Shown here: piece after piece, positions 1 to 7,617 of the stretch
Numbering within the stretch: position 1 is the first letter of the stretch
How the letters are laid out: every line of letters begins with the position of its first letter
From: Nocardia testacea NBRC 100365
GTDB taxonomy: Bacteria > Actinomycetota > Actinomycetes > Mycobacteriales > Mycobacteriaceae
Length of the DNA stretch: 38,584 nt
NCBI RefSeq assembly: GCF_000308775.1
Contig: NZ_BAGJ01000035.1
Coordinates: 1-38,584 of the forward strand
Direction: 5' to 3'
Program-made: the position numbers and the translations under genes
Notes under the pieces: generated by a model
Told to the model about the DNA's origin: nothing
Seen by the model: the letters and a program-made list of their open reading frames with translations, nothing else
The model's database searches: none

Positions 1-1068
1 GGCGCCCAGGCGCCAGGCGGCGATACCGACACCGCGCGCGTCGAGGCGGGTCAGGGTCCCCGACACCGGTGCGGACAGTGTTTCGGTGTGGGCGGCCCTC
101 GGCAGCGGGGCGCCGGGGTCACCGCCCTGAGCGCGGATCATGGCCGTCCAGTGATCCATGGCGCGTCCGTCGGCGAGAGCGGCCGCGGGATCGGTATCCA
201 GACCTGCCAGCGCGACCATCTCGCGCGCCAGGGCCAGCGTCAGCTCCACGATATCGGCCGGACCGCCGCCCGCGAGCACCTCCAGGGCCTCGGCGACCTC
301 GAGTGCGTTGCCCGCGGTGCGGCCCAGCGGGCTGTCCATCGCGGTGAGCAGGGCCACGGTCCGCACGTTCGCGTCGGCGCCCAGTTCGACCATGGCGGTG
401 GCCAGCGCGTGGGCCTCTTCCCGGGTGCGCATGAACGCACCGGACCCGACCTTCACATCCAGCACCAGGGCGGCGGTGCCCTCGGCGATCTTCTTGCTCA
501 TGATGGAGCTGGCGATCAGCGGGATGGATTCGACCGTGCCGGTGGTGTCGCGCAGGGCGTAGAGGCGTTTGTCGGCGGGTGCCAGATCGGCGCCGGCCGC
601 GCAGACCACACAGCCCGCGGCCGGGTCGGTGAGGATCTCGCGCATCCGGTCCGGGGCGATATCGGCCCGCCAACCCGGAATCGATTCCAGTTTGTCCAGG
701 GTGCCGCCGGTGTATCCCAATCCGCGGCCGGACAGCTGCGGTACCGCCGCACCGCAGGCGGCGACCAGGGGAGCCAGCGGCAGGGTGATCTTGTCGCCCA
801 CGCCGCCGGTGGAGTGTTTGTCGACCGTCGGCCGCGGGAGATCGGTGAAATCCAGCCGCCGGCCCGATCGCAGCATGGCCTCGGTCCAGCGGGCGGTCTC
901 CCGCCGGTTCATCCCGCGCAGCACGATCGCCATGGCCAGCGCGGCCATCTGCTCGTCGGCCATCTCGCCGCGGGTGAAGGCGGCCACGGCCCAATCGATC
1001 TGCGCGTCGGACAATTCGCCGCCGTCGCGCTTGGCCCCGATGATCGATACCGCGTCGTGTGCCGTCAC
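1..1068 (-). CDS. deoA: Thymidine phosphorylase (3' end cut by window edge)
   Basis: Cytosolic enzyme that splits thymidine or deoxyuridine with phosphate into the free base and 2-deoxyribose-1-phosphate. The 356 codons in the window begin with GTG at 1068 (protein VTAHDAVSIIGAKRDGGEL) and stay open to the window edge; family members have about 430 residues, so roughly the last sixth is missing. The phosphate-binding signature KHSTGGVGDK is present, followed by GRGLGYTGGTLDKLES and, later, the SSIMSKKIAEG segment, all typical of pyrimidine-nucleoside phosphorylases. It lies on the same strand as cdd, as in mycobacteria, where deoA and cdd are neighbours, but here a flavin oxidoreductase gene sits between them. 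No convincing ribosome binding site precedes the GTG. The family call is secure; the exact start is less so. Confidence 0.95.
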   Translation of the reverse strand, partial: MTAHDAVSIIGAKRDGGELSDAQIDWAVAAFTRGEMADEQMAALAMAIVLRGMNRRETARWTEAMLRSGRRLDFTDLPRPTVDKHSTGGVGDKITLPLAPLVAACGAAVPQLSGRGLGYTGGTLDKLESIPGWRADIAPDRMREILTDPAAGCVVCAAGADLAPADKRLYALRDTTGTVESIPLIASSIMSKKIAEGTAALVLDVKVGSGAFMRTREEAHALATAMVELGADANVRTVALLTAMDSPLGRTAGNALEVAEALEVLAGGGPADIVELTLALAREMVALAGLDTDPAAALADGRAMDHWTAMIRAQGGDPGAPLPRAAHTETLSAPVSGTLTRLDARGVGIAAWRLGA

Positions 1069-1368
1069 ACCCCCAGTCTGGCAGCGCCACGGCGGTCGTG
1101 CCGGGACCGCGGCGGTGACCCTGCTGCGGCAGGGTGTGCCGGCCTCCGAGACCGGCGGGGCGGGGCGGCGGGGGCGAACGCCCCGGCGAGCTCGGGTGCG
1201 CCGAGCCGGGCCCGTGCGACCCGCCGGCCTCACCACCCCGGCATCGGGGTCACAATCCGAGGGCCGAGGTCGGCGAGCTCGCGTCGGTGGAAGGTGAGGG
1301 CGACCAGAAATCGCCCTCCGTGTGCCGATGTGGCAGACGGCGGGCAGGCCGTTCGAGGTGCCCGGAAT
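1069..1368. other. Intergenic gap deoA / oxidoreductase
   Basis: About 300 bases between two minus-strand genes. I see only GC-rich sequence with short G-runs, no convincing gene, no T-tailed hairpin and no recognisable operator. Open frames here read antisense or out of frame through the flanking genes. Confidence 0.5.
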
Positions 1369-2370
1369 CTACTCCTGGAGCGCTCGCAGGGTCTCGAGGC
1401 GGTGCTGCACCGTGGGGCCCGTGGGGGCCACGATGATCTCGTCCGCTCCGGTGTCCTTCACCAGCGTGTCGAGCCGGTCGAGGACCTGCTCCCGAGTGCC
1501 GATCGCCTGGTCGGCGTTGCGGTCGTCGACGAAGGCGTTCTCCGCGTCCGACCAGGGATACTCCTCGGCCTCCGCCAGGGTCGGTATCCGCTGCGGCAGC
1601 TGACCGGTGCGCATGCGCAGCTGGACCAGGCTCTGCGGCAGGGTGCGGCGGCGGGCCTCCGCGGCGGAGTCGGCGACCACGGTGGCCACGGCCAGCATGG
1701 AATGCGGTTCGCTGAGCACTTCGGAGGGACGGAACTCGCTGCGGTACAGCTCGAATACCAGGGGGGTGTTGCGGCCACCGGCGAAGTGATGGGCGAACGC
1801 GAACGGCAGACCCATCATCGCGGCCAGCCGGGCACTGAAATCGCTGGAACCGAGCAACCACATCTCGGGAACGTCGCCTTTACCGGGCACCGCCTGGATA
1901 CGGTCGCCCTGCCCGCCGCGCAGCGGCGGGATCGTCCCGAAGTAGGCGAGCAGTTCCACCACCTGTTTCGGGAAATCCTCCACCGCCTCGGCGGCCGCGC
2001 CGCGGCGGATGGTGGCCGAGATCAGCGGGTCGGTACCGGCGGCCCGGCCCAGCCCCAGGTCGATGCGGTCACCGTAGAGCGCCACCAGGGTGCCGAACTG
2101 CTCGGCGACCACCAGCGAGGAATGGTTGGGCAGCATCACTCCGCCGGAACCCACCCGGATCCGTTCGGTCGCCGCGGCCACCCCGGCGATCAGCACCGGC
2201 GGCGCCGAACTCGCGATACCCGGCATGCCGTGGTGCTCGGCCACCCAGAACCGCCGGTACCCCAGCCGCTCGGCCTCGCGGGCGACGGTGAGGGTGTCGG
2301 CAAGCGCCTGCCGATGGGAACCGTCGGCGGCGACGGCGGCCAGGTCGAGCACGGAGAGGGGAACTGTCAT
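1369..2370 (-). CDS. LLM-class flavin-dependent oxidoreductase (luciferase-like)
   Basis: A 333-residue TIM-barrel protein of the bacterial luciferase/F420 superfamily. The opening VPLSVLDLAAVAADG, the VAEHHGMPGIASSAP segment near residue 45, RIRVGSGGVMLPNHSS near residue 70 and RIDLGLGRAAGTDP near residue 105 match the MsnO8-like subgroup of single-component monooxygenase-like proteins. Flavin (FMN) or F420 use cannot be decided from sequence, and the substrate is unknown. It sits on the minus strand between cdd (221 bp upstream) and deoA. It has no place in nucleoside salvage, so its position may be incidental. Length is normal and no active-site damage is visible. The family is confident; the reaction is not. 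Confidence 0.88.
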   Translation of the reverse strand: MTVPLSVLDLAAVAADGSHRQALADTLTVAREAERLGYRRFWVAEHHGMPGIASSAPPVLIAGVAAATERIRVGSGGVMLPNHSSLVVAEQFGTLVALYGDRIDLGLGRAAGTDPLISATIRRGAAAEAVEDFPKQVVELLAYFGTIPPLRGGQGDRIQAVPGKGDVPEMWLLGSSDFSARLAAMMGLPFAFAHHFAGGRNTPLVFELYRSEFRPSEVLSEPHSMLAVATVVADSAAEARRRTLPQSLVQLRMRTGQLPQRIPTLAEAEEYPWSDAENAFVDDRNADQAIGTREQVLDRLDTLVKDTGADEIIVAPTGPTVQHRLETLRALQE

Positions 2371-2591
2371 ACCCGGACCAACCCGTTCTGTCCCGCGTGG
2401 ATTCCACGACCGCGGGACGCCGGCGGGGCGGTCGCGCGCTTCGCCGGTTGCCCATCGGCACTGGCGGCCGTTGGGGTCGTGAAGCCTGCCTGCCGGCGGA
2501 TCGGCCGGGCCGGCACCGAGCCGACCTGTGGGCCGGCGCCGTAGGAAGGCGCGCTGCCGATCGGCGCCGGGAGCTCGATGAGATGTGGCGG

Positions 2592-2987
2592 TCAGGTCCT
2601 ACCGGCGGCGAGGTCGTCGGGCCCGAAGGCGTCCACCAGCAGCCGGCCCAGGGGCACCGGCCCGTCGGGGTGGTCGATGAGCAGTTCCTTCCCCCCGAAC
2701 TCGTAGAGCACCTGGCGGCAGCGTCCGCAGGGCAGCAGGATCGCGCCCCGGGAATCGCAGACCGAGACAGCGAGCAGCCGGCCGCCCCCGGCGGTTCTGT
2801 TGTTGCCGACCAGCACGCATTCCGCGCACAGACCCAGCCCGTAGGACACGTTCTCGACATTGCAGCCGATCGAGATCGCGCTGCCGTCCCAACCGGCGGC
2901 GCCGACGGGGAAACGGGAATAGGGGGCATGGGCGCGTCGCATGGCGGTGCGCGCGCTGGTGCGAAGAAGATTCCAGTCGATATCCAT
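2592..2987 (-). CDS. cdd: Cytidine deaminase
   Basis: Zinc hydrolase that deaminates cytidine and deoxycytidine to uridine and deoxyuridine, feeding the pyrimidine salvage of the neighbouring deoA and the more distant upp. The 131-residue length is that of homotetrameric CDAs. Zinc ligands are visible as Cys54 in CAEC and Cys87 and Cys90 in PCGRC, with catalytic Glu56 beside the first. NVENVSYGLGLCAE is the nucleoside-binding segment. The start chosen is the ATG of MDIDWNLL at 2987, preceded by GGGAG about 6 nt upstream. An in-frame ATG at 3044 would add 19 Gly/Pro-rich residues without family support. The gene is divergent from the GreA-like gene at 3167. Confidence 0.96.
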   Translation of the reverse strand: MDIDWNLLRTSARTAMRRAHAPYSRFPVGAAGWDGSAISIGCNVENVSYGLGLCAECVLVGNNRTAGGGRLLAVSVCDSRGAILLPCGRCRQVLYEFGGKELLIDHPDGPVPLGRLLVDAFGPDDLAAGRT

Positions 2988-3166
2988 AGCTGCTCCCGCG
3001 TCCGTGGGCGACCCACCGGGTCCCGGCCCAGCCTGCCGCATCACCGTGTCCGCCGTGCGACTGTGCGCACGATCTGTTCCGCGCGGATGTGAAACACGTC
3101 GTTCCGCTCGGAGATATGTAGAGAACCCGGCCGCTCGGTCCGGGGACCCTCACCAGGAAGGTGCGA

Positions 3167-3424
3167 ATGACGCTTCCGAAGTTCCTCATCGTCATGGTGT
3201 ATTCGAAGTTGCTGCTGTCCAGGCTCGACGCCTTCGACAAGGTCGAGGTTCGGATGGAATACCAGATCGTGCCCGATCACGAGGCCGATCCCGCCGTCGG
3301 CAAGTACCCGCAGAGCGCACCGGCGAGTCAGGCGCTACTGGGGCGGGTGCCCGGCGATGTCGTCGACACCGTTTTCAACTACGAAGCCGTGCGGCTACGG
3401 GTCGATTCGATCCACGAGGACTGA
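3167..3424 (+). CDS. Stand-alone GreA/GreB C-terminal-domain-like protein
   Basis: An 85-residue protein whose second half (EYQIVPDHEADP, then SAPASQALLGRVPGDVVD) matches the FKBP-like C-terminal domain of transcript cleavage factors GreA/GreB and of the related Rnk protein. The N-terminal coiled coil of GreA, with the acidic tip that reaches the RNA polymerase active site, is absent: only about 30 residues precede the domain. It therefore cannot stimulate transcript cleavage in the usual way, but could still contact RNA polymerase (inference). The ATG at 3167 follows AGGAAGG at 3153-3159 at normal spacing; a GTG at 3161 overlaps that site. It is divergent from cdd. It could instead be a decayed greA, though the frame is intact and has its own ribosome site. 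Confidence 0.7.
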   Translation: MTLPKFLIVMVYSKLLLSRLDAFDKVEVRMEYQIVPDHEADPAVGKYPQSAPASQALLGRVPGDVVDTVFNYEAVRLRVDSIHED

Positions 3425-3565
3425 TCCGGCGTGGTTCCACCGGCGGCCCGCTTCGAGTGCGCGGCGGCCGGTGGGCCCGGATCCGGCGCCCGGCCCGGAC
3501 GGTGGGCGGTCCGGGCAATTCCGGGGGTCGCGGAAAGTCTTTCGTCTCCGCGGCGATCTGTCCGC

Positions 3566-3577
3566 TACTCTTGAGTA
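3566..3577. promoter_or_regulatory. Palindrome TACTC-TT-GAGTA
   Basis: TACTCTTGAGTA is an inverted repeat with 5-bp arms around a TT centre, in a less GC-rich stretch. It could be a repressor operator, for example of TetR or GntR type. The regulator is unknown, and the nearest downstream gene, sdhC, is almost 500 bp away. Confidence 0.3.
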
Positions 3578-3743
3578 ACTTCGCCTCTCCGACTGAGACA
3601 TTTTGCACATTGCCGGTGCGCGCAATGGCGAGATCGGCATTGCGGGCCCGAGTGCGCCCCGAATATCGGACGATGAGCACATGGGTGGCGGGCCGGTTGT
3701 GAAATCCGCTGCACACCAAGGTTTTGCGGAACAATCCGGCGCC

Positions 3744-3805
3744 GTGGAGGGGTTCTTCGAGTAGGCGATAGAGGGCGCGACGAACCCATCGCGGAACCCC
3801 TCCAC
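3744..3805. repeat. 12-bp perfect inverted repeat with 38-nt loop
   Basis: GTGGAGGGGTTC at 3744-3755 is mirrored exactly by GAACCCCTCCAC at 3794-3805. Just inside the arms, TTCG (3756-3759) can pair with CGAA (3780-3783). No T-run follows, so it is not a classical terminator. It ends 8 bp before the iron-box-like sequence. It may be an RNA hairpin, if transcription starts upstream, or an extended operator. Confidence 0.55.
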
Positions 3806-3813
3806 CGCCCTAC

Positions 3814-3832
3814 AAAGGTAAACCTAACCTGT
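3814..3832. promoter_or_regulatory. IdeR/DtxR-like iron box candidate
   Basis: The sequence around AGGTAAACCTAACCT (3816-3830) matches 12 of 19 positions of the IdeR/DtxR consensus TTAGGTTAGGCTAACCTAA, as recalled, and nine of the ten outer positions of the two AGGT/ACCT halves fit. It lies about 230 bp upstream of sdhC. Iron-responsive control of succinate dehydrogenase, an Fe-S and heme enzyme, is biologically plausible, but binding is inferred only. Confidence 0.4.
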
Positions 3833-4059
3833 GTGATCTGGGCGCAACGCGCGGCACGCCGAATTAGTTCCCCGATTGCCAGAGGATTAGAGTCCAGGAC
3901 AGATCGGTTCAGGTTCGGCGGCGGCGAGCCCTATCGACAGCGGCCCCGGAGTCGGTCGGTGTCGGCCGCGGGTTGGTAGCCACCGAATTTCCGGCCCGCC
4001 ACACCGGTGCCGGGATCTGCGACCGGGTCCATCAACGATGTTGGAGGCACCGAAACTCT

Positions 4060-4458
4060 ATGGCCACGATAGAAGCTCCGGCCCAGCCGAAGCGCAAAAC
4101 GCTGTACCGAGGCGACCCCGGAATGTGGTCCTGGGCCCTGCACCGGATCACCGGTGTCACGGTTTTCTTCTTCCTTTTCGTGCACGTCCTGGACACCGCG
4201 CTCGTACGGGTCAGCCCGCAGATGTACGACGAAGCGATCGAGATCTACAAGACGCCGATCGTCGCGCTGATGGAGATGGCACTCGTCTTCTGTGTGCTGT
4301 TCCACGCGCTCAACGGTGTGCGGGTGATCCTGGTGGACTTCTGGTCCCAGGGACCGCGCTACCAGAAGCAGATGCTCTGGGGCATCATCGGGCTCCTGGT
4401 CGTGCTCTTGGTGCCCACGATCGGCCGCATGTTCTTCCTACTGTTGACGGAGCACTGA
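4060..4458 (+). CDS. sdhC: Succinate dehydrogenase cytochrome b556 subunit
   Basis: First membrane-anchor subunit of succinate dehydrogenase (complex II), which holds heme b and the quinone site. It has 132 residues with three hydrophobic segments: WSWALHRITGVTVFFFLFVH near residue 25, IVALMEMALVFCVLFHALNG near residue 70, and the C-terminal MLWGIIGLLVVLLVPTIG. The signature HRITGV and the heme-ligand region FHALNGVR are present. The start is the ATG of MATIEAPAQ, preceded by GGAGG at 4043-4047; the 12-nt spacing is long, but no better in-frame start fits. It is the first gene of a tight sdhC-sdhD-sdhA-sdhB operon, with 3 nt to sdhD, and corresponds to Rv3316. Confidence 0.96.
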   Translation: MATIEAPAQPKRKTLYRGDPGMWSWALHRITGVTVFFFLFVHVLDTALVRVSPQMYDEAIEIYKTPIVALMEMALVFCVLFHALNGVRVILVDFWSQGPRYQKQMLWGIIGLLVVLLVPTIGRMFFLLLTEH

Positions 4459-4461
4459 GCC

Positions 4462-4893
4462 ATGTCTGCACCCGTTCTCGGCAAGTCCTACGACCGTCCG
4501 GCGAGCCTGGATCTGCCCCGCTCCCCGCGTTCGCACGCCAGCGGGAACTTCGAGAAGTACGCGTGGCTGTTCATGCGCTTCTCCGGTCTCGCGCTGATCG
4601 TGCTGGTCTTCGGTCATATGGCGATCATGCTGCTGCTCGACGGTGGCGTGAAACGGCTGAACTTCGCCTTCGTCGCCGGCCGGTGGTCCAGCCCCTTCTG
4701 GCAGATCTGGGATCTGGCCATGCTGTGGCTGGCGCAGCTGCACGGCGGTAACGGTGTGCGCACCGTGATCGCCGACTACTCGCGCAAGGATTCGACCCGG
4801 TTCTGGCTGAACACGCTGCTGGTGCTGTCGATGATCCTGATCATGGGCGTGGGCACCTACGTCATCTTCACCTTCGACCCCAATATCAGTTAG
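4462..4893 (+). CDS. sdhD: Succinate dehydrogenase membrane anchor subunit
   Basis: Second hydrophobic anchor of complex II, 143 residues. A soluble N-terminal stretch of about 30 residues precedes three membrane segments: FMRFSGLALIVLVFGHMAIM, the segment around IWDLAMLWLAQLHGGNGVR, and LNTLLVLSMILIMGVGTYVI. The histidine of VFGHMA is the likely heme ligand, and HGGNGVR is the motif conserved with mycobacterial SdhD (Rv3317). Only 3 nt separate it from sdhC, and 16 nt lie between its stop and sdhA, so the subunits are almost certainly cotranscribed. Nothing is truncated. Confidence 0.95.
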   Translation: MSAPVLGKSYDRPASLDLPRSPRSHASGNFEKYAWLFMRFSGLALIVLVFGHMAIMLLLDGGVKRLNFAFVAGRWSSPFWQIWDLAMLWLAQLHGGNGVRTVIADYSRKDSTRFWLNTLLVLSMILIMGVGTYVIFTFDPNIS

Positions 4894-4909
4894 GAACGGG
4901 CCACCTCGC

Positions 4910-6739
4910 ATGAGTGAGCGCAGCGAACGAACCGACGCCGCAGGTGAGAGCAGCGAACGAACCAGCGGACCCGTTGAATCCCGACCTGTTCAGGAGCACC
5001 GCTACGACGTCGTGATCGTCGGTGCCGGTGGCGCGGGCATGCGGGCGGCCATCGAGGCCGGCCCGCGGGCGCGGACCGCGGTGCTGACCAAGCTGTACCC
5101 CACCCGCAGCCACACCGGCGCGGCCCAGGGCGGTATGTGCGCGGCCCTGGCCAATGTCGAAGAGGACAACTGGGAGTGGCACACCTTCGACACGGTCAAG
5201 GGTGGCGACTACCTGGTCGACCAGGACGCGGCGGAGATCATGGCCAAGGAGGCCATCGACGCGGTGCTGGACCTGGAGAAGATGGGTCTGCCCTTCAACC
5301 GCACGCCCGAGGGCAAGATCGACCAGCGTCGCTTCGGCGGTCACACCCGGGACCACGGCAAGGCCCCGGTCCGGCGCGCCTGCTACGCCGCCGACCGGAC
5401 CGGTCACATGATCCTGCAGACGCTGTACCAGAACTGCGTCAAACACGATGTCGAGTTCTACAACGAGTTCTACGTGCTGGACCTGGTGCTGACCGATACC
5501 GATCGCGGTCAGGTCGCCACCGGTGTGGTCGCCTACGAGCTGGCCACCGGTGAACTGCACGTCTTCCACGCGAAGTCGATCGTCTTCGCCACCGGCGGTT
5601 CGGGCCGGATGTACAAGACCACCTCCAACGCGCACACGCTCACCGGTGACGGTATGGCGATCGTGTTCCGCAAGGGGCTGCCGCTCGAGGATATGGAATT
5701 CCACCAGTTCCATCCCACGGGCCTGGCCGGCCTGGGCATCCTCATCTCCGAGGCCGTCCGCGGTGAGGGCGGCATCCTGCGCAACGCCGACGGCGAGCGG
5801 TTCATGGAGCGTTACGCGCCCACCATCAAGGACCTCGCGCCGCGCGATATCGTCGCCCGCTCCATGGTGCTCGAGGTGCTGGAGGGCCGCGGCGCCGGAC
5901 CGAACAAGGACTACGTCTACATCGACGTGACCCACCTCGGTGAGGACGTGCTCGAGGAGAAGCTGCCCGATATCACCGAGTTCGCCCGCACCTACCTCGG
6001 TGTGGACCCGGTGAAGGAACTGGTGCCGGTGTTCCCCACCTGCCACTACGTGATGGGCGGTATCCCCACCCGCATCCAGGGCGAGGTGCTGAAGAACAAC
6101 ACCGATATCGTGCCCGGCCTGTACGCCGCCGGCGAATGCGCCTGTGTCTCGGTGCACGGCGCGAACCGGCTCGGCACCAACTCGCTGCTCGATATCAACG
6201 TGTTCGGCCGCCGCGCCGGTATCGCCGCCGCGGAGTACGCGCATCGCGCCGAGTTCGTCGATATGCCGGAGAACCCGGCGCAGATGGTGCAGGACTGGCT
6301 GGCGCTGATCCTGTCCGACCACGGCAACGAGCGGGTCGCCGATATCCGCACCGAACTGCAGCGGTCGATGGACAACAACGCCTCGGTGTTCCGCACCGAG
6401 GACACGCTGAAGCAGGCCCTCACCGATATCCACGCGCTCAAGGAGCGCTACGCCCGGATCACGGTGCAGGACAAGGGCAAACGCTACAACAGCGATCTGC
6501 TCGAGGCCGTCGAACTCGGCTTCCTGCTGGAGCTGGCCGAAGTCACGGTGGTCGGGGCGCTCAACCGCAAGGAGTCGCGTGGCGGGCACGCGCGCGAGGA
6601 CTACCCGGACCGCGACGACGTGAACTTCATGCGGCACACGATGGCCTACAAGGAGGGCGCGGATCTCCTCTCCGATATCCGCCTCGACTTCAAGCCGGTG
6701 GTGCAGACCCGTTACGAGCCGATGGAGCGTAAGTACTGA
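4910..6739 (+). CDS. sdhA: Succinate dehydrogenase flavoprotein subunit with repeat-derived N-terminus
   Basis: Catalytic subunit oxidising succinate to fumarate with covalently bound FAD. It has 609 residues. The FAD-binding GAGGAGMRAA lies near residue 38, His68 in TRSHTGAAQGG is the covalent FAD attachment residue, and HPTGLAG and GANRLGTNS are active-site segments. It is close to mycobacterial Rv3318 throughout. Unusual is the first 26 or so residues (MSERSERTDAAGESSERTSG...), which mycobacterial SdhA lacks: the DNA there holds two near-identical 18-bp units (4916-4933 and 4946-4963) exactly 30 bp apart, keeping frame. No other in-frame start precedes the conserved EHRYDVVIVG, so the extension appears genuinely translated. 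The stop overlaps the sdhB start by one base (TGATG). Confidence 0.97.
   Translation: MSERSERTDAAGESSERTSGPVESRPVQEHRYDVVIVGAGGAGMRAAIEAGPRARTAVLTKLYPTRSHTGAAQGGMCAALANVEEDNWEWHTFDTVKGGDYLVDQDAAEIMAKEAIDAVLDLEKMGLPFNRTPEGKIDQRRFGGHTRDHGKAPVRRACYAADRTGHMILQTLYQNCVKHDVEFYNEFYVLDLVLTDTDRGQVATGVVAYELATGELHVFHAKSIVFATGGSGRMYKTTSNAHTLTGDGMAIVFRKGLPLEDMEFHQFHPTGLAGLGILISEAVRGEGGILRNADGERFMERYAPTIKDLAPRDIVARSMVLEVLEGRGAGPNKDYVYIDVTHLGEDVLEEKLPDITEFARTYLGVDPVKELVPVFPTCHYVMGGIPTRIQGEVLKNNTDIVPGLYAAGECACVSVHGANRLGTNSLLDINVFGRRAGIAAAEYAHRAEFVDMPENPAQMVQDWLALILSDHGNERVADIRTELQRSMDNNASVFRTEDTLKQALTDIHALKERYARITVQDKGKRYNSDLLEAVELGFLLELAEVTVVGALNRKESRGGHAREDYPDRDDVNFMRHTMAYKEGADLLSDIRLDFKPVVQTRYEPMERKY
4916..4963 (+). 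repeat. Two-copy 30-bp-period repeat inside the sdhA 5' end
   Basis: GAGCGCAGCGAACGAACC (4916-4933) recurs at 4946-4963 with one substitution (C to A at the fourth base). The 30-bp period equals ten codons, giving the repeated peptide E-R/S-S-E-R-T. Similar SERSER-type starts are, as I recall, seen in other Nocardia and Rhodococcus proteins, suggesting a dispersed short repeat captured by the coding sequence. Confidence 0.7.
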
Positions 6740-7512
6740 TGACCGCTGTAGCCGAGAATCCGACGGCCGCGAACCCGGCGCCGGTCCCCGAGGGCTCGAC
6801 CATGATCACCGTCAAGGTGGCGCGGTTCAACCCGGAGGACGGTCAGGGCCAGCGCTGGGAGTCGTTCCAGGTGCCCGCGCTGCCGACGGACCGCTTCCTC
6901 AACCTCCTCATCTACATCAAGTCCTACCTGGACGGCACCCTCACCTTCCGCCGCTCCTGCGCGCACGGCGTGTGCGGGTCCGACGCCATGCGGATCAACG
7001 GGGTGAACCGGCTGGCCTGCAAGGTCCTGATGAAGGACATGCTGCCGAAGAACGGTAAGCCGGTCACCATCACCGTCGAACCCATCCGCGGGCTGCCGGT
7101 CGAGAAGGACCTCGTCGTGGATATGGAACCGTTCTTCGACGCGTTCCGGGCGGTGAAGCCCTACCTGATCACCTCCGGTAACGAGCCGACCTTCGAGCGG
7201 ATCCAGAGCCAGGCCGACCGCGCCCGGTTCGACGACACCACCAAGTGCATCCTCTGTGCCTGCTGCACCACGTCCTGCCCGGTGTACTGGCACGACGGCA
7301 GCTACTTCGGCCCGGCCGCGATCGTGAACGCGCACCGTTTCATCTTCGACAGCCGTGACGAGGCCGCCCGGGAGCGCCTGGACATCCTCAACGAGGTCGA
7401 CGGTGTGTGGCGCTGCCGCACCACCTTCAACTGCACGGACGCCTGCCCCCGCGGTATCGAGGTCACCAAGGCCATCCAGGAGGTCAAGCGGGCATTGCTC
7501 TTCGCCCGCTGA
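6739..7512 (+). CDS. sdhB: Succinate dehydrogenase iron-sulfur subunit
   Basis: Carries electrons from SdhA FAD to quinone through three Fe-S clusters. It has 257 residues. The [2Fe-2S] motif is SCAHGVCGSDAMRINGVNRLAC, with Asp in the third ligand position as in the E. coli protein. The [4Fe-4S] motif CILCACCTTSCP lies near residue 170, and the third cluster region is FNCTDACPRGIE near residue 233. A Pro/Ala-rich tail of about 20 residues precedes the conserved fold. The ATG overlaps the sdhA stop, implying translational coupling. It is the last gene of the operon and is followed 16 nt later by a strong hairpin terminator. It corresponds to Rv3319. Confidence 0.96.
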   Translation: MTAVAENPTAANPAPVPEGSTMITVKVARFNPEDGQGQRWESFQVPALPTDRFLNLLIYIKSYLDGTLTFRRSCAHGVCGSDAMRINGVNRLACKVLMKDMLPKNGKPVTITVEPIRGLPVEKDLVVDMEPFFDAFRAVKPYLITSGNEPTFERIQSQADRARFDDTTKCILCACCTTSCPVYWHDGSYFGPAAIVNAHRFIFDSRDEAARERLDILNEVDGVWRCRTTFNCTDACPRGIEVTKAIQEVKRALLFAR

Positions 7513-7528
7513 TCCCGGCTGTAGACCG

Positions 7529-7563
7529 AACCGCTCCCGTGCCCCGCGCGGGGGCGGTTTTTG
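7529..7563 (+). terminator. Rho-independent terminator of the sdh operon
   Basis: AACCGC (7529-7534) pairs with GCGGTT (7554-7559). The stem continues with TCCC against GGGG, closes on a GC-rich loop, and runs straight into five T residues (7558-7562). It lies 16 nt after the sdhB stop. Confidence 0.85.
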
Positions 7564-7598
7564 CATTCCCGGTCGTTTCTATTTCGTCACACGAACTT

Positions 7599-7617
7599 GA
7601 TAATTCGGGTACCCGAA
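7599..7617 (+). promoter_or_regulatory. Promoter and palindromic operator of the metal ABC operon
   Basis: GATAAT (7599-7604) is a good -10 box. It abuts a perfect 14-bp palindrome, TTCGGGTACCCGAA (7604-7617), covering the expected transcription start, which is a typical repressor position. CGAACTT occurs twice, 22 bp apart (7592-7598 and 7614-7620). A metal-sensing repressor (MntR/DtxR or Zur type) is inferred from the downstream genes, not from a consensus match. Confidence 0.55.

Larger units (their letters stand above)
3425..4059. other. Long non-coding region upstream of sdhC
   Basis: 635 bases without a gene I can support. It holds a TACTC-TT-GAGTA palindrome (3566-3577), a 12-bp inverted repeat (3744-3755 and 3794-3805) and an IdeR/DtxR-like box (3814-3832), so it is probably the regulatory region of the sdh operon. 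Minus-strand open frames across 3375-3805 have no recognisable protein features and no ribosome sites. Confidence 0.6.

Noticed and set aside
88..2544. Plus-strand open frame of more than 800 codons
   Set aside because: It is antisense to deoA and the flavin oxidoreductase, rich in Gly/Arg/His/Gln, and has no family motif; it reflects GC-rich codon bias on the real strand.
3375..3805. Minus-strand small frames upstream of sdhC
   Set aside because: No protein features, and they overlap the palindrome and inverted repeat; better explained as regulatory DNA.
3832..3847. TGTGATCTGGGCGCAA as a CRP/GlxR site
   Set aside because: Only the first half site fits; the second half does not match TCACA.
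4886..6637. Minus-strand open frame of nearly 600 codons
   Set aside because: Antisense shadow of sdhA, whose protein is unmistakable.
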